Source: Kluyvera sp040932435 (GTDB lineage: Bacteria; Pseudomonadota; Gammaproteobacteria; Enterobacterales; Enterobacteriaceae). Taken from it: DNA of 64,000 bases. The stretch spans positions 62,001 to 126,000 of the forward strand of contig NZ_JBFQGA010000007.1 in the NCBI RefSeq assembly GCF_040932435.1, read 5' to 3'. The notes below the pieces were generated by a model, which saw only the letters and a program-made list of their open reading frames with translations, was not told where the DNA came from and searched no databases. Shown in pieces: positions 50,712-58,837 of the stretch (its first letter is position 1; each line of letters begins with the position of its first letter). The translations under genes and the position numbers were made by a program.

Positions 50712-51782
50712 ATGAAACCGACCATGATGACCTATATCCACGAAGAGCAGGCGACACTTGCCCGTATTCTGGATAACTACCCGCAGAATATTCCTGCCAT
50801 TGACGACGACAGTGAGTGGCTGCTGCTGGCAACCGGCTCCAGCGCCAACGCCGCCGTCAGCGCCAAGTACTACATCGAAAGCCTTTCCGCGGTGCGCCTG
50901 ACGCTGGCTGAACCTTTCCACTATCAGCATTTTGAAAAACATAATCCCGCTATCAAAACGGTGATTGCCATCTCCCAGAGCGGAGAAAGCACCTCGACGC
51001 TACACGCGCTGGAAACGCTGAAAGCGCGTTTTTCACTGCAAACGGTTGGGGTGACCAGCAAGCCACGCAGTGAACTGGCCACTACCGCTGACCGCTTTGT
51101 GCTGCTGGATATCGGCGAAGAGCGCGTGGGCTACGTAACCAAAGGCTATGTGGCGACCATCCTGACATTAATGCTGATGGGCCTGCGTCACGCTCGCGCG
51201 GTCAACGCCATCGACGATGCTCGCGAGCAAAAAGAGCTGGCAATTCTGCGTGAAGCGGTGAATGCGATTGGCTCAATCATCGATTCCACGGAAGCCTTCT
51301 TTAGCCGCTGGCAGGCTGAGTTAACCGCGTCTCCGCGCTTCACCAGCATCGGCTACGGCCCGGCTATCGGCGTGTGTATGGAAATGGCGACCAAGTTTAC
51401 CGAAACGGTACGGGTGCCTTCGCAGGGCATCGAGATGGAAGTCTTTATGCACGGCCCGTACTTTGAAATTAATCCGCAGCATCGCCTGTTCTTTCTCGAC
51501 ATCCCGAGCGTTGCCCGCGAGCGGCTCGCGCTGCTGCGTGAATACGAACAGCGCCACACGCAATACGTCTATACCGTGACCCCTGAAGCCAGTAACGACC
51601 CGCACACCTTGGCGTTGAATGTGAAGACACCCGAAACCGTCCTGCCGTTGTTGATGGTTATCCCCTTCCAGATCCTCGCCCATCACATTGCCGAGGCGAA
51701 GGGCAACAACCTGCCGCAGCGGATCTTTACCGATTTTGGCGTCGCGGTGAAAAGCAAAACAAAACCTGGCGATTACGCCTGA
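50712..51782 (+). CDS. Double-SIS-domain sugar isomerase/deglycase-like protein
   Basis: The 356-residue cytoplasmic protein has two SIS domains in the arrangement of the GlmS isomerase half, AgaS and FrlB. The first has ATGSSANAAVSAKYYIE and AISQSGESTSTLHAL, the phosphosugar-binding loop; the second starts near FTSIGYGPAIGVCMEMATKF. A fitting role is isomerisation, deamination or deglycation of an amino- or Amadori-type sugar phosphate delivered by the PTS encoded 41 bp downstream. That role is inference from fold and neighbour. It is not MurQ, which has a single SIS domain. GAGAGG precedes ATG 50712. Confidence 0.85.
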   Translation: MKPTMMTYIHEEQATLARILDNYPQNIPAIDDDSEWLLLATGSSANAAVSAKYYIESLSAVRLTLAEPFHYQHFEKHNPAIKTVIAISQSGESTSTLHALETLKARFSLQTVGVTSKPRSELATTADRFVLLDIGEERVGYVTKGYVATILTLMLMGLRHARAVNAIDDAREQKELAILREAVNAIGSIIDSTEAFFSRWQAELTASPRFTSIGYGPAIGVCMEMATKFTETVRVPSQGIEMEVFMHGPYFEINPQHRLFFLDIPSVARERLALLREYEQRHTQYVYTVTPEASNDPHTLALNVKTPETVLPLLMVIPFQILAHHIAEAKGNNLPQRIFTDFGVAVKSKTKPGDYA

Positions 51783-51823
51783 TCCACAGCCTGTACCCTA
51801 CCTACTGATAAAGGTGCCTCGTT

Positions 51824-53191
51824 ATGGCGACTCAATATTTAGCCGTTGCACAAAGGATCCTCACCGCTGTTGGCGGACAGGAGAATATCGACCACGCAAC
51901 CCACTGCGCGACACGCCTACGTTTGAATTTAAAAGACGATGCGCAGGTTGATGAAAAAGCGCTGTACGATATTTCTGAGGTGGTAAAGCTGGTCAACAAC
52001 GGCAGTCAGTTTCAGATAGTTATCGGCCCAAAAGTCGAGAAAATCTTCGCGGCACTCAGCGAACTGCTTCCGGGCGCGCAGGAAAGCGCATCGGTTGAGA
52101 CGCAAAATGCGTCTGTGTTCAACCGCCTGCTGGCCACCCTTTCCGCTATTTTCACTCCGTACATTGGCGTGCTGGCCGGTGTTGGGGTGGTGAAAGGGCT
52201 GGTGGTGCTGCTACAAACGATGGAGCTTATATCAACCCAATCCTGGCTGTTTGTAGTGTTTAACGCGCTTTCCAGCGGCGTATTCGTGATGCTGCCGCTG
52301 TTTATCGCCGTCACCGCGGCCGACCGATTCAAAACCAGCCGCTTCACCGCGCTGGCGCTGACCGCCGCGATGATCTTCCCGCTGACCGATGCCGCTACGC
52401 CAAGCCATGTCGAAATCTTCAGCCTCGCATTCCCGCTGAAAATATATGGCGGTGCGGTGATCCCGGCCATCTTTGCCGTGTGGTTCCTGAGCTATGTCGA
52501 ACGCTGGTGTAAAAAGTGGGTGCCGGAAATCGCAGCGCTGGTGTTTGTGCCTTGCCTGTCGCTGATTATTAGCGGGTTTGTGGTGTTTACCGTCATTGGC
52601 CCGATTGCCGACTATATCGGCATCGGCATCGCTAATGGTTATACTTGGCTTTATAACCTCAGCCCAATGCTCTCCGGCGCATTACTGGCGGGGATCGGCC
52701 AGCTGTTCGTGGTCTTCGGCGTCCACTGGGGCATTATCCCTATTGCGCTCATTAACATGCAGGTGAACGGCTACGATACGGTGATGGCGATGTTTATGTC
52801 CGCCGTAATGGGGCAGTTTGGCGCAGCATTTGGGGCCATCTTTATCGCCCGCAATCTTAAAGACAAACAGCTGGCAATTTCGGCATCTATCTCAGCCTTC
52901 TTCGGCATCACCGAGCCTGCGCTATATGGCGTTAACCTGAAGTATCGAATGCTGTTTATCTTCGGCTGCATCGGTGCGGCGTTGGGTGGCGCGATTACCG
53001 GGCTGCTGGAGGTCAAAACCTACAGCTTCCTGCCGGTGCTTAACGTCTTTGAACTGGGGCTGTTCAGCGGACCGGAATCCAAAGCTATCTATGAAGTGTT
53101 CGCCATTATCGTCGCCTTCAGCGTGCCGATGATTCTGACCATTATCTACGGTAAAACGCGCGTATTGGTGCCCGCCGCCGATCTTCGCTAA
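51824..53191 (+). CDS. PTS EIIBC permease, glucose/beta-glucoside superfamily, no EIIA domain
   Basis: The 455-residue protein has an N-terminal EIIB domain (residues 1-85) with phosphorylated Cys28 in ATHCATRLRLNLKD. An EIIC domain of about ten hydrophobic segments follows (from about residue 105). No EIIA domain is fused or encoded nearby, so EIIA-Glc (Crr) is the likely phosphodonor, as for MurP, TreB and sucrose permeases. The sugar is unknown. The adjacent SIS gene suggests an aminated or glycated sugar. A hairpin follows the stop. Confidence 0.92.
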   Translation: MATQYLAVAQRILTAVGGQENIDHATHCATRLRLNLKDDAQVDEKALYDISEVVKLVNNGSQFQIVIGPKVEKIFAALSELLPGAQESASVETQNASVFNRLLATLSAIFTPYIGVLAGVGVVKGLVVLLQTMELISTQSWLFVVFNALSSGVFVMLPLFIAVTAADRFKTSRFTALALTAAMIFPLTDAATPSHVEIFSLAFPLKIYGGAVIPAIFAVWFLSYVERWCKKWVPEIAALVFVPCLSLIISGFVVFTVIGPIADYIGIGIANGYTWLYNLSPMLSGALLAGIGQLFVVFGVHWGIIPIALINMQVNGYDTVMAMFMSAVMGQFGAAFGAIFIARNLKDKQLAISASISAFFGITEPALYGVNLKYRMLFIFGCIGAALGGAITGLLEVKTYSFLPVLNVFELGLFSGPESKAIYEVFAIIVAFSVPMILTIIYGKTRVLVPAADLR

Positions 53192-53201
53192 CTCTCCACA
53201 T

Positions 53202-53228
53202 AGGGTAGCGGGTATAAACCGCTGCCCT
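53202..53228 (+). terminator. Hairpin between PTS and symporter genes
   Basis: AGGGTAGCGG and CCGCTGCCCT pair with one G-T wobble around a 7-base loop, 11 bp after the PTS stop. It divides the island into a PTS part and a symporter/glycosidase part. Confidence 0.55.
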
Positions 53229-53232
53229 GGCC

Positions 53233-53248
53233 TGTTATCTGCTTCACA
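53233..53248 (+). promoter_or_regulatory. Candidate CRP site upstream of the GPH symporter
   Basis: TGTTATCTGCTTCACA matches nine of ten core bases of TGTGA-N6-TCACA. Its centre is about 116 bp upstream of the symporter start. A possible -10, TATCCT (53288-53293), would place it near -60, a class I position, but no good -35 is visible. Confidence 0.5.
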
Positions 53249-53356
53249 CTTTCCCACTAGCAGCAACTTTATCCATATCAACAACGTTATCCTGCTACGC
53301 ATTTCCTGAATTAACAGCCAATAATCTTCTCCATATCACACAAGAGAGATCTGGCG

Positions 53357-54766
53357 ATGAACTCAAGTAAACTGTCAGTAAAAGAGAAGATTGGCTATGG
53401 CATGGGCGATGCGGGGTGCAACGTCATCTTCGGCGCTATCATGCTGTTCGTTAACTATTTTTACACCGATATTTTCGGCCTGGCACCGGCGCTTGTCGGC
53501 GTGTTACTGCTCTCTGTTCGCGTTATCGATGCCGTAACCGACCCGATTATGGGTGCCATGGCCGACCGTACCCGCAGCAAATATGGCCGTTTTCGTCCAT
53601 GGCTGCTGTGGATAGCCTTCCCCTACGCCCTCTTCAGCGTGCTGATGTTTACCACGCCAGACTGGAGCTATAGCAGCAAAGTTATCTATGCGTTCGTCAC
53701 CTACTTCTTGCTCTCCATCACCTATACCGCGATCAACATTCCGTATTGCTCCCTCGGCAGCGTCATCACTAACGACCCGAAAGAGCGCGTCGCCTGTCAA
53801 TCCTACCGCTTCGTGCTGGTTGGTATCGCGACCCTGCTGCTGTCGCTGACCCTGCTGCCGATGGCCGACTGGTTCGGCGGTGAAGATAAAGCGAAAGGCT
53901 ATCAGATGGCGATGACCGTGCTGGCCTTTATCGGCATGTGCATGTTCCTGTTCTGCTTCGCCACCGTACGTGAACGCGTACGCCCGGCGGTGCAGACCAA
54001 CGATGAACTCAAGCAGGATTTAAAAGATGTCTGGAAAAACGACCAGTGGGTGCGCATTCTGCTGCTGACCCTGTGCAACGTCTGCCCAGGCTTCATCCGC
54101 ATGGCCGCCACTATGTATTACGTGACGTGGGTGATGGGCGAAAGCACCCACTTCGCGACTCTCTTTATTAGCCTTGGGGTTATCGGCATGATGATTGGCA
54201 GCATGCTGGCAAAAGTCCTCACCGACCGCTGGTGTAAGCTGAAGGTCTTCTTCTGGACCAACATCGCGCTGGCTATCTTCTCCATCGCCTTCTATTTCTT
54301 CGACCCACACGCCACGATGCTGATTGTCGTGCTCTACTTCCTGCTGAACATCCTGCATCAGATCCCGTCCCCGCTGCACTGGTCGCTGATGGCCGACGTC
54401 GACGACTACGGCGAGTGGAAAACAGGCAAACGTATCACCGGGATCAGCTTCTCCGGTAACCTATTCTTCCTGAAAGTGGGACTGGCGGTTGCCGGGGCGA
54501 TGGTCGGCTTCCTGCTGTCTTGGTACGGTTACGATGCCGGGGCGAAGGCGCAAAGCGAAACCACCCTCAACGGCATTATGCTGCTGTTTACGATAATTCC
54601 TGGCGTAGGTTATCTGATCACTGCAGGCGTCGTGCGCATGCTCAAAGTTGACCGCAATTTGATGAAACAGATTCAGGAAGATCTCGAGAAACGCCGCACC
54701 AATTACCGTGAGTTGAACGAATACCAGCAAGAACTGCAAACGACTGAACACGCAAGGAAAGTCTGA
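53357..54766 (+). CDS. GPH-family (glycoside-pentoside-hexuronide) cation symporter
   Basis: The 469-residue membrane protein has twelve hydrophobic segments and the GPH signature near the N-terminus (KIGYGMGDAGCNVIFG and VIDAVTDPIMGAMADRTRSKYGRFRPWLL). The central loop is of the XynP/YicJ type. It is predicted to import a small glycoside with a cation. The last base of its stop is the first of the next start (TGATG), so it is coupled to the GH43 gene. This pairing suggests arabinosides or arabino-oligosaccharides as cargo. Confidence 0.93.
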   Translation: MNSSKLSVKEKIGYGMGDAGCNVIFGAIMLFVNYFYTDIFGLAPALVGVLLLSVRVIDAVTDPIMGAMADRTRSKYGRFRPWLLWIAFPYALFSVLMFTTPDWSYSSKVIYAFVTYFLLSITYTAINIPYCSLGSVITNDPKERVACQSYRFVLVGIATLLLSLTLLPMADWFGGEDKAKGYQMAMTVLAFIGMCMFLFCFATVRERVRPAVQTNDELKQDLKDVWKNDQWVRILLLTLCNVCPGFIRMAATMYYVTWVMGESTHFATLFISLGVIGMMIGSMLAKVLTDRWCKLKVFFWTNIALAIFSIAFYFFDPHATMLIVVLYFLLNILHQIPSPLHWSLMADVDDYGEWKTGKRITGISFSGNLFFLKVGLAVAGAMVGFLLSWYGYDAGAKAQSETTLNGIMLLFTIIPGVGYLITAGVVRMLKVDRNLMKQIQEDLEKRRTNYRELNEYQQELQTTEHARKV

Positions 54767-55716
54767 TGAAGAATTGGCCCAACCCTTTTATTGAACAACG
54801 TGCCGATCCCTTTATTCTGCGCCACCAGGGAGAGTACTACTTTATCGCCTCCGTGCCGGAATACGACCGGCTGGAGATCCGCCACGCAGCCGATATCGAT
54901 GGCTTGCGCGATGCACAACCGATTGTGGTGTGGCGTAAACCGAACGACGGCCCGATGGGAAACCTGATTTGGGCACCAGAGCTGCATCACATCGACGGCA
55001 AATGGTACATCTACTTCGCCGCGGCGCACACCCACGCGCTGGATGCGCAAGGAATGTTCCAACACCGTATGTTTGCCCTCGAGTGCAGCGATGCGTCGCC
55101 GTTAACCGGCAAGTGGGTCGAAAAAGGCCAGGTGAAGACGCCGTTTGATACCTTCTGCCTTGATGCCACCACCTTCCATCACCAAGGAAAACAGTGGTAT
55201 CTGTGGGCGCAGAAATCTCCGGAGATAGCCGGTAACTCTAATATCTATCTGGCAGAGCTTGAAAATCCGTGGACCATTAAAGGCGAGCCAGTGATGCTAA
55301 GCAAACCGGAGTTTGATTGGGAATGCCGGGGCTTTCTGGTGAACGAAGGGCCAGCCGTCGTCAGCCACGGTAATCGGTTATTTATCAGTTACTCCGCCAG
55401 CGCCACCGATGAAAACTACTGCATGGGATTGCTGTGGATCGATAAAGATGCCGATATGACCCGACCTGAAAACTGGCATAAATCACCGGTGCCGGTGTTT
55501 ACCACCAGCTACGAAAACCGTCAGTACGGGCCGGGCCATAATAGCTTTACCCAAACGGCGGACGGTGACGATGTGCTGGTCTATCACGCGAGAAACTACA
55601 CAGAGATTGAAGGCGATCCGCTGTATGACCCGAATCGGCATACGCGTTTGAAAACGGTGCGCTGGAAGGAAGACGGTATGCCGGACTTCGGTATACCGCC
55701 TGCGGATACTCTCTGA
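54766..55716 (+). CDS. GH43-family glycosidase, alpha-L-arabinofuranosidase-like
   Basis: The 316-residue protein is a five-bladed beta-propeller of glycoside hydrolase family 43, closest in pattern to the subfamily containing exo-alpha-L-arabinofuranosidases. Catalytic residues are visible as Asp14 (RADPF, base), Asp133 (FCLDATTF, pKa modulator) and Glu194 (VNEGPAVV, acid). His258 in GPGHNS fits the central metal-site histidine. There is no signal peptide, so it should cleave in the cytoplasm what the coupled symporter imports. A beta-xylosidase activity cannot be excluded, since GH43 members vary. A BIME follows. Confidence 0.88.
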   Translation: MKNWPNPFIEQRADPFILRHQGEYYFIASVPEYDRLEIRHAADIDGLRDAQPIVVWRKPNDGPMGNLIWAPELHHIDGKWYIYFAAAHTHALDAQGMFQHRMFALECSDASPLTGKWVEKGQVKTPFDTFCLDATTFHHQGKQWYLWAQKSPEIAGNSNIYLAELENPWTIKGEPVMLSKPEFDWECRGFLVNEGPAVVSHGNRLFISYSASATDENYCMGLLWIDKDADMTRPENWHKSPVPVFTTSYENRQYGPGHNSFTQTADGDDVLVYHARNYTEIEGDPLYDPNRHTRLKTVRWKEDGMPDFGIPPADTL

Positions 55717-55722
55717 GCCGTT

Positions 55723-55797
55723 GCCCGGTGGCGCTTCGCTTACCGGGCCTACAAAAACCGCATGATAGTAAGCCGGATAAGCGCAATGCCATCCGGC
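55723..55797. repeat. BIME/REP pair between the GH43 gene and ampE
   Basis: GCCCGGTGGCGCTTCGC...TTACCGGGCCTAC and the inverted GCCGGATAAGCGCAATGCCATCCGGC lie between convergent stop codons. Confidence 0.85.
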
Positions 55798-55803
55798 AAA
55801 CAA

Positions 55804-56658
55804 CTACACCAACGTCCCGTAAATGGTCAGCAGCGCCATCACCACCACCACCGCATAAGACGTCTTCTTCGCCATCGACACCGCCGCCTTCGGCGTCTCC
55901 ACTTTATCGACGTGCGGCTCTCGCACCAGGGAGTACTGAGCGAGCGTGGTCAGCACCTGATACTGCGAGGAATGGCGATCGCCCAGTGAAGCAAACCACG
56001 CAGGAAGCGCTTTCTCGCCATGACCAACCAATGCGTACACCACGCCCACCAAACGTACCGGAATCCAATCAACCACGTGCAGGATGGCATCAATACCCGA
56101 CTGCAAGCGCTGGTGCGGCGTTTGGTAACGCGCCAGCCAGGACTGCCAGGCGCGCAGGAACGCGTATCCCATCAACGCGACGGGGCCCCACGAACCGCCA
56201 ACCACAAACCAGAACAGAGGTGCGAGGTAGAAACGATAGTTGATCCACAGCAGCGCGTTTTGCAGTTCACGTAAATACTCGCGCTCGTCGCAACCCGCGG
56301 GGACACCATGGATCATCGTCAGCTCGCTCGCCATGGCATCACGGGCGTGCGCATCATTGCGTGAAGCCGCTTTCAAATAAGCGTGGTAATGAAGACGCAC
56401 ACGGCCTGCCCCTATACACAGCAGCCCCAGTAGGATCCAGAAAATTAACGACGGCACATTGAACAATATGCCACTCAGCGCCCGCTGAATAATACCGACT
56501 ACGGCCATCGCCACAATGGTCATCACTAGGGTACCGGCAAGCGAGTAGTGCTTCACCCGCCGAAACAGCGTCTCTAGCCGATGGTCAAGCTGCCAGTGCT
56601 CACCCAGTTTAAATAGGCGTTCAGCAAACAACACCAGAAGCGTGGTAAACAACGTCAT
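55804..56658 (-). CDS. ampE: Regulatory signalling membrane protein AmpE
   Basis: The 284-residue inner-membrane protein has four hydrophobic segments, among them VMTIVAMAVVGIIQ and YAVVVVMALLTIYGTLV. AmpE is the partner gene of ampD in the beta-lactamase induction pathway of enterobacteria; its biochemical role is not settled. It overlaps ampD by 4 nt. It has the E. coli length. Confidence 0.95.
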   Translation of the reverse strand: MTLFTTLLVLFAERLFKLGEHWQLDHRLETLFRRVKHYSLAGTLVMTIVAMAVVGIIQRALSGILFNVPSLIFWILLGLLCIGAGRVRLHYHAYLKAASRNDAHARDAMASELTMIHGVPAGCDEREYLRELQNALLWINYRFYLAPLFWFVVGGSWGPVALMGYAFLRAWQSWLARYQTPHQRLQSGIDAILHVVDWIPVRLVGVVYALVGHGEKALPAWFASLGDRHSSQYQVLTTLAQYSLVREPHVDKVETPKAAVSMAKKTSYAVVVVMALLTIYGTLV

Positions 56659-57218
56659 GTCATCTCCTTATTTGACGAAGGGGTGATCAGCGCACGAAAA
56701 CGGTCCCAATCAAAGGCCGGGCCGGGATCGGTTTTGCGCACGGGCGCGATATCACAGTGGCCGGTTATATTGTGAGTTATCAACGGGTATTCACTCATTA
56801 ACAGTTGGGTTAGTGCCGCCAACTGCTGATACTGCGCATCGGTATAGGCCAGCGTGTCGGTGCCTTCCAGTTCGATACCAATGGAAAAATCATTGCAGCG
56901 TTCACGACCGTGATAGCTCGATACGCCCGCATGCCAGGCGCGTTTATCAAAAGGAACATACTGCACAATTTCACCATCACGGCGGATCAGGCAGTGAGCG
57001 GAAACCCTGAGATGAACAATCTCGGCAAAGAAAGGATCGGCGTTAGGATCAAGCGTTCCGGTAAACAGCGCGTCTATCCAAGGGCCGCCGAACTGACCCG
57101 GCGGCAGGCTAATGTTGTGCACAACCAGCAGTGAGGGGATTTCATCCTCTGGGCGGCAATCGTGATGGGGCGACGGCACATGGCGTACGCCCACCAGCCA
57201 ACCCTTATCTAACTGCAT
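56655..57218 (-). CDS. ampD: 1,6-anhydro-N-acetylmuramyl-L-alanine amidase AmpD
   Basis: AmpD is a cytoplasmic zinc amidase that strips the peptide from anhydro-muropeptides in cell-wall recycling, and its loss derepresses ampC. The 187-residue protein has the zinc ligands His34 (VVHNISLPP), His154 (TGHCDIAP) and Asp164 (KTDPGPAFDW), with Glu116 and Lys162 also conserved. No defect is seen. Divergent from nadC. Confidence 0.97.
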   Translation of the reverse strand: MQLDKGWLVGVRHVPSPHHDCRPEDEIPSLLVVHNISLPPGQFGGPWIDALFTGTLDPNADPFFAEIVHLRVSAHCLIRRDGEIVQYVPFDKRAWHAGVSSYHGRERCNDFSIGIELEGTDTLAYTDAQYQQLAALTQLLMSEYPLITHNITGHCDIAPVRKTDPGPAFDWDRFRALITPSSNKEMT

Positions 57219-57305
57219 TGGGGATCTCCTTATGAGTGGTTATGCTATTCGGTTCAGAGTAGCATGTTTCAATCTTTCGCATCGTTACCATTTTGGAGCT
57301 TAATC

Positions 57306-58199
57306 ATGCCGCCTCGCCGCTATAACTCAGACCATCGACGTGACGCGCTGCTAGAACGTATCAACCTCGACATCCCTAACGCTGTTGCTCATGCGCTGAG
57401 TGAAGATCTCGGTGGTGAAGTTGATGCCCATAACGATATTACCGCCCAACTCTTACCGGAAGACAGCCGCTCGCATGCGGTCGTTATCACTCGTGAAGAC
57501 GGCGTTTTTTGCGGTAAGCGTTGGGTTGAAGAAGTCTTTATCCAACTGGCCGGTGATGATGTCACCCTGACTTGGCACGTGGCTGACGGCGATGTCGTTA
57601 CCGCTAACCAACCGCTATTTGAGATTGTCGGCCCATCCCGCGTGCTGCTGACAGGCGAACGCACTGCGCTCAATTTTGTCCAGACGCTCTCCGGCGTTGC
57701 CAGCGTGGTACGTCAATACGTCAACCTGCTGGAAGGCACCAAAACGCAGCTGCTGGATACCCGCAAAACGCTTCCGGGTCTGCGCACGGCGCTGAAATAT
57801 GCCGTCCTGTGCGGCGGCGGCGCGAACCATCGTCTGGGGCTTTCCGACGCCTTCCTGATTAAGGAAAACCACATCATTGCCTCCGGTTCCGTGCGCCAGG
57901 CCGTGGAAAAAGCCTTCTGGCTGCACCCTGATGTGCCGGTGGAAGTGGAAGTCGAAAGTCTGAGAGAACTGGAAGAAGCGCTGAAAGCCGGTGCGGATAT
58001 CATCATGCTCGATAACTTCGACACCGACCAGATGCGCGAAGCGGTCAAAATTACCCAAGGCCAGGCGCAGTTGGAAGTCTCCGGGAACGTCACCATCGAC
58101 ACCCTACGCGAGTTTGCAGAAACCGGCGTCGACTTTATCTCCGTCGGTGCACTCACCAAACACGTTCGCGCACTCGACCTCTCAATGCGCTTTCGTTAA
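57306..58199 (+). CDS. nadC: Nicotinate-nucleotide pyrophosphorylase (carboxylating)
   Basis: NadC makes nicotinate mononucleotide from quinolinate and PRPP in de novo NAD synthesis. ATG 57306, with GGAG 8 nt before, gives 297 residues as in E. coli; the longer frame from 57264 is rejected. Active-site features are LLDTRKTLPGLR, GGGANHRLGLSDAFLIKENH and ADIIMLDNF. A strong terminator follows. Confidence 0.97.
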   Translation: MPPRRYNSDHRRDALLERINLDIPNAVAHALSEDLGGEVDAHNDITAQLLPEDSRSHAVVITREDGVFCGKRWVEEVFIQLAGDDVTLTWHVADGDVVTANQPLFEIVGPSRVLLTGERTALNFVQTLSGVASVVRQYVNLLEGTKTQLLDTRKTLPGLRTALKYAVLCGGGANHRLGLSDAFLIKENHIIASGSVRQAVEKAFWLHPDVPVEVEVESLRELEEALKAGADIIMLDNFDTDQMREAVKITQGQAQLEVSGNVTIDTLREFAETGVDFISVGALTKHVRALDLSMRFR

Positions 58200-58216
58200 C
58201 CGCTGATCCCTTTCTC

Positions 58217-58244
58217 ATGCCCTCCTCTCGGAGGGCATTTTTTT
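58217..58244 (+). terminator. nadC intrinsic terminator
   Basis: ATGCCCTCC-TCTC-GGAGGGCAT is a perfect 9-bp stem followed by TTTTTT. Confidence 0.93.
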
Positions 58245-58384
58245 CGACACCGCTTCCCCATTTTTATGTCGTATTGCAAGCGTGATAATTCATCTTGGAA
58301 TGCCGCTTCCTGAATTCATTTTTGCCCCTCGTCGGTCTCTCTGCGCTTTGACACAGTGGCGCCAGACTCAGCAAGGAGCAGATC

Positions 58385-58822
58385 ATGGAAAAACAAAAAG
58401 GCTTCACCCTCATCGAACTGATGGTCGTCATTGGCATTATCGCCATCCTCAGCGCCATCGGCATTCCGGCCTACCAAAACTACCTACGCAAAGCGGCATT
58501 GACCGATATGCTGCAAACCTTTGTGCCCTACCGCACCGCCATTGAGCTATGCGCACTCGACAAAGGCGGCATTGATAACTGCAACGCCAGCAGCAACGGT
58601 ATTCCGGCACCGACCACCACTCGCTACGTCTCCGGTATGAGCATCGCAAGCGGCACCGTCACACTCACGGGCCAAGAGAGCCTGAATGGGCTAACCGTCA
58701 CACTCGTCCCCGGCTGGGACAATGCTAACGGCATCACTGGCTGGCAGCGCACCTGCGGTATTCAGAACGACAGCGCGTTACAGCAGGCCTGTGAAGACGT
58801 ATTCCGCTTTGATGCCGAATAA
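58385..58822 (+). CDS. ppdD: Type IV prepilin-like protein PpdD
   Basis: The 145-residue prepilin has the class III signal KQKG/FTLIELMVVIGIIAILSAIGIPAYQNY, with cleavage after Gly6 and the conserved Glu at mature position 5. Four cysteines in the globular part (ELCALD, DNCNAS, RTCGIQ, QACEDV) can form two disulfides. It leads a ppdD-hofB-hofC operon. Prepilin peptidase and secretin genes are elsewhere. Confidence 0.95.
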   Translation: MEKQKGFTLIELMVVIGIIAILSAIGIPAYQNYLRKAALTDMLQTFVPYRTAIELCALDKGGIDNCNASSNGIPAPTTTRYVSGMSIASGTVTLTGQESLNGLTVTLVPGWDNANGITGWQRTCGIQNDSALQQACEDVFRFDAE

Positions 58823-58837
58823 GGCAAGGAGCCATCA

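Noticed and set aside
50712..51782. SIS protein as MurNAc-6-phosphate etherase (MurQ) next to a MurP-like PTS
   Set aside because: The protein is longer than MurQ and has two SIS domains in the GlmS/FrlB layout rather than one, so MurQ is not supported.
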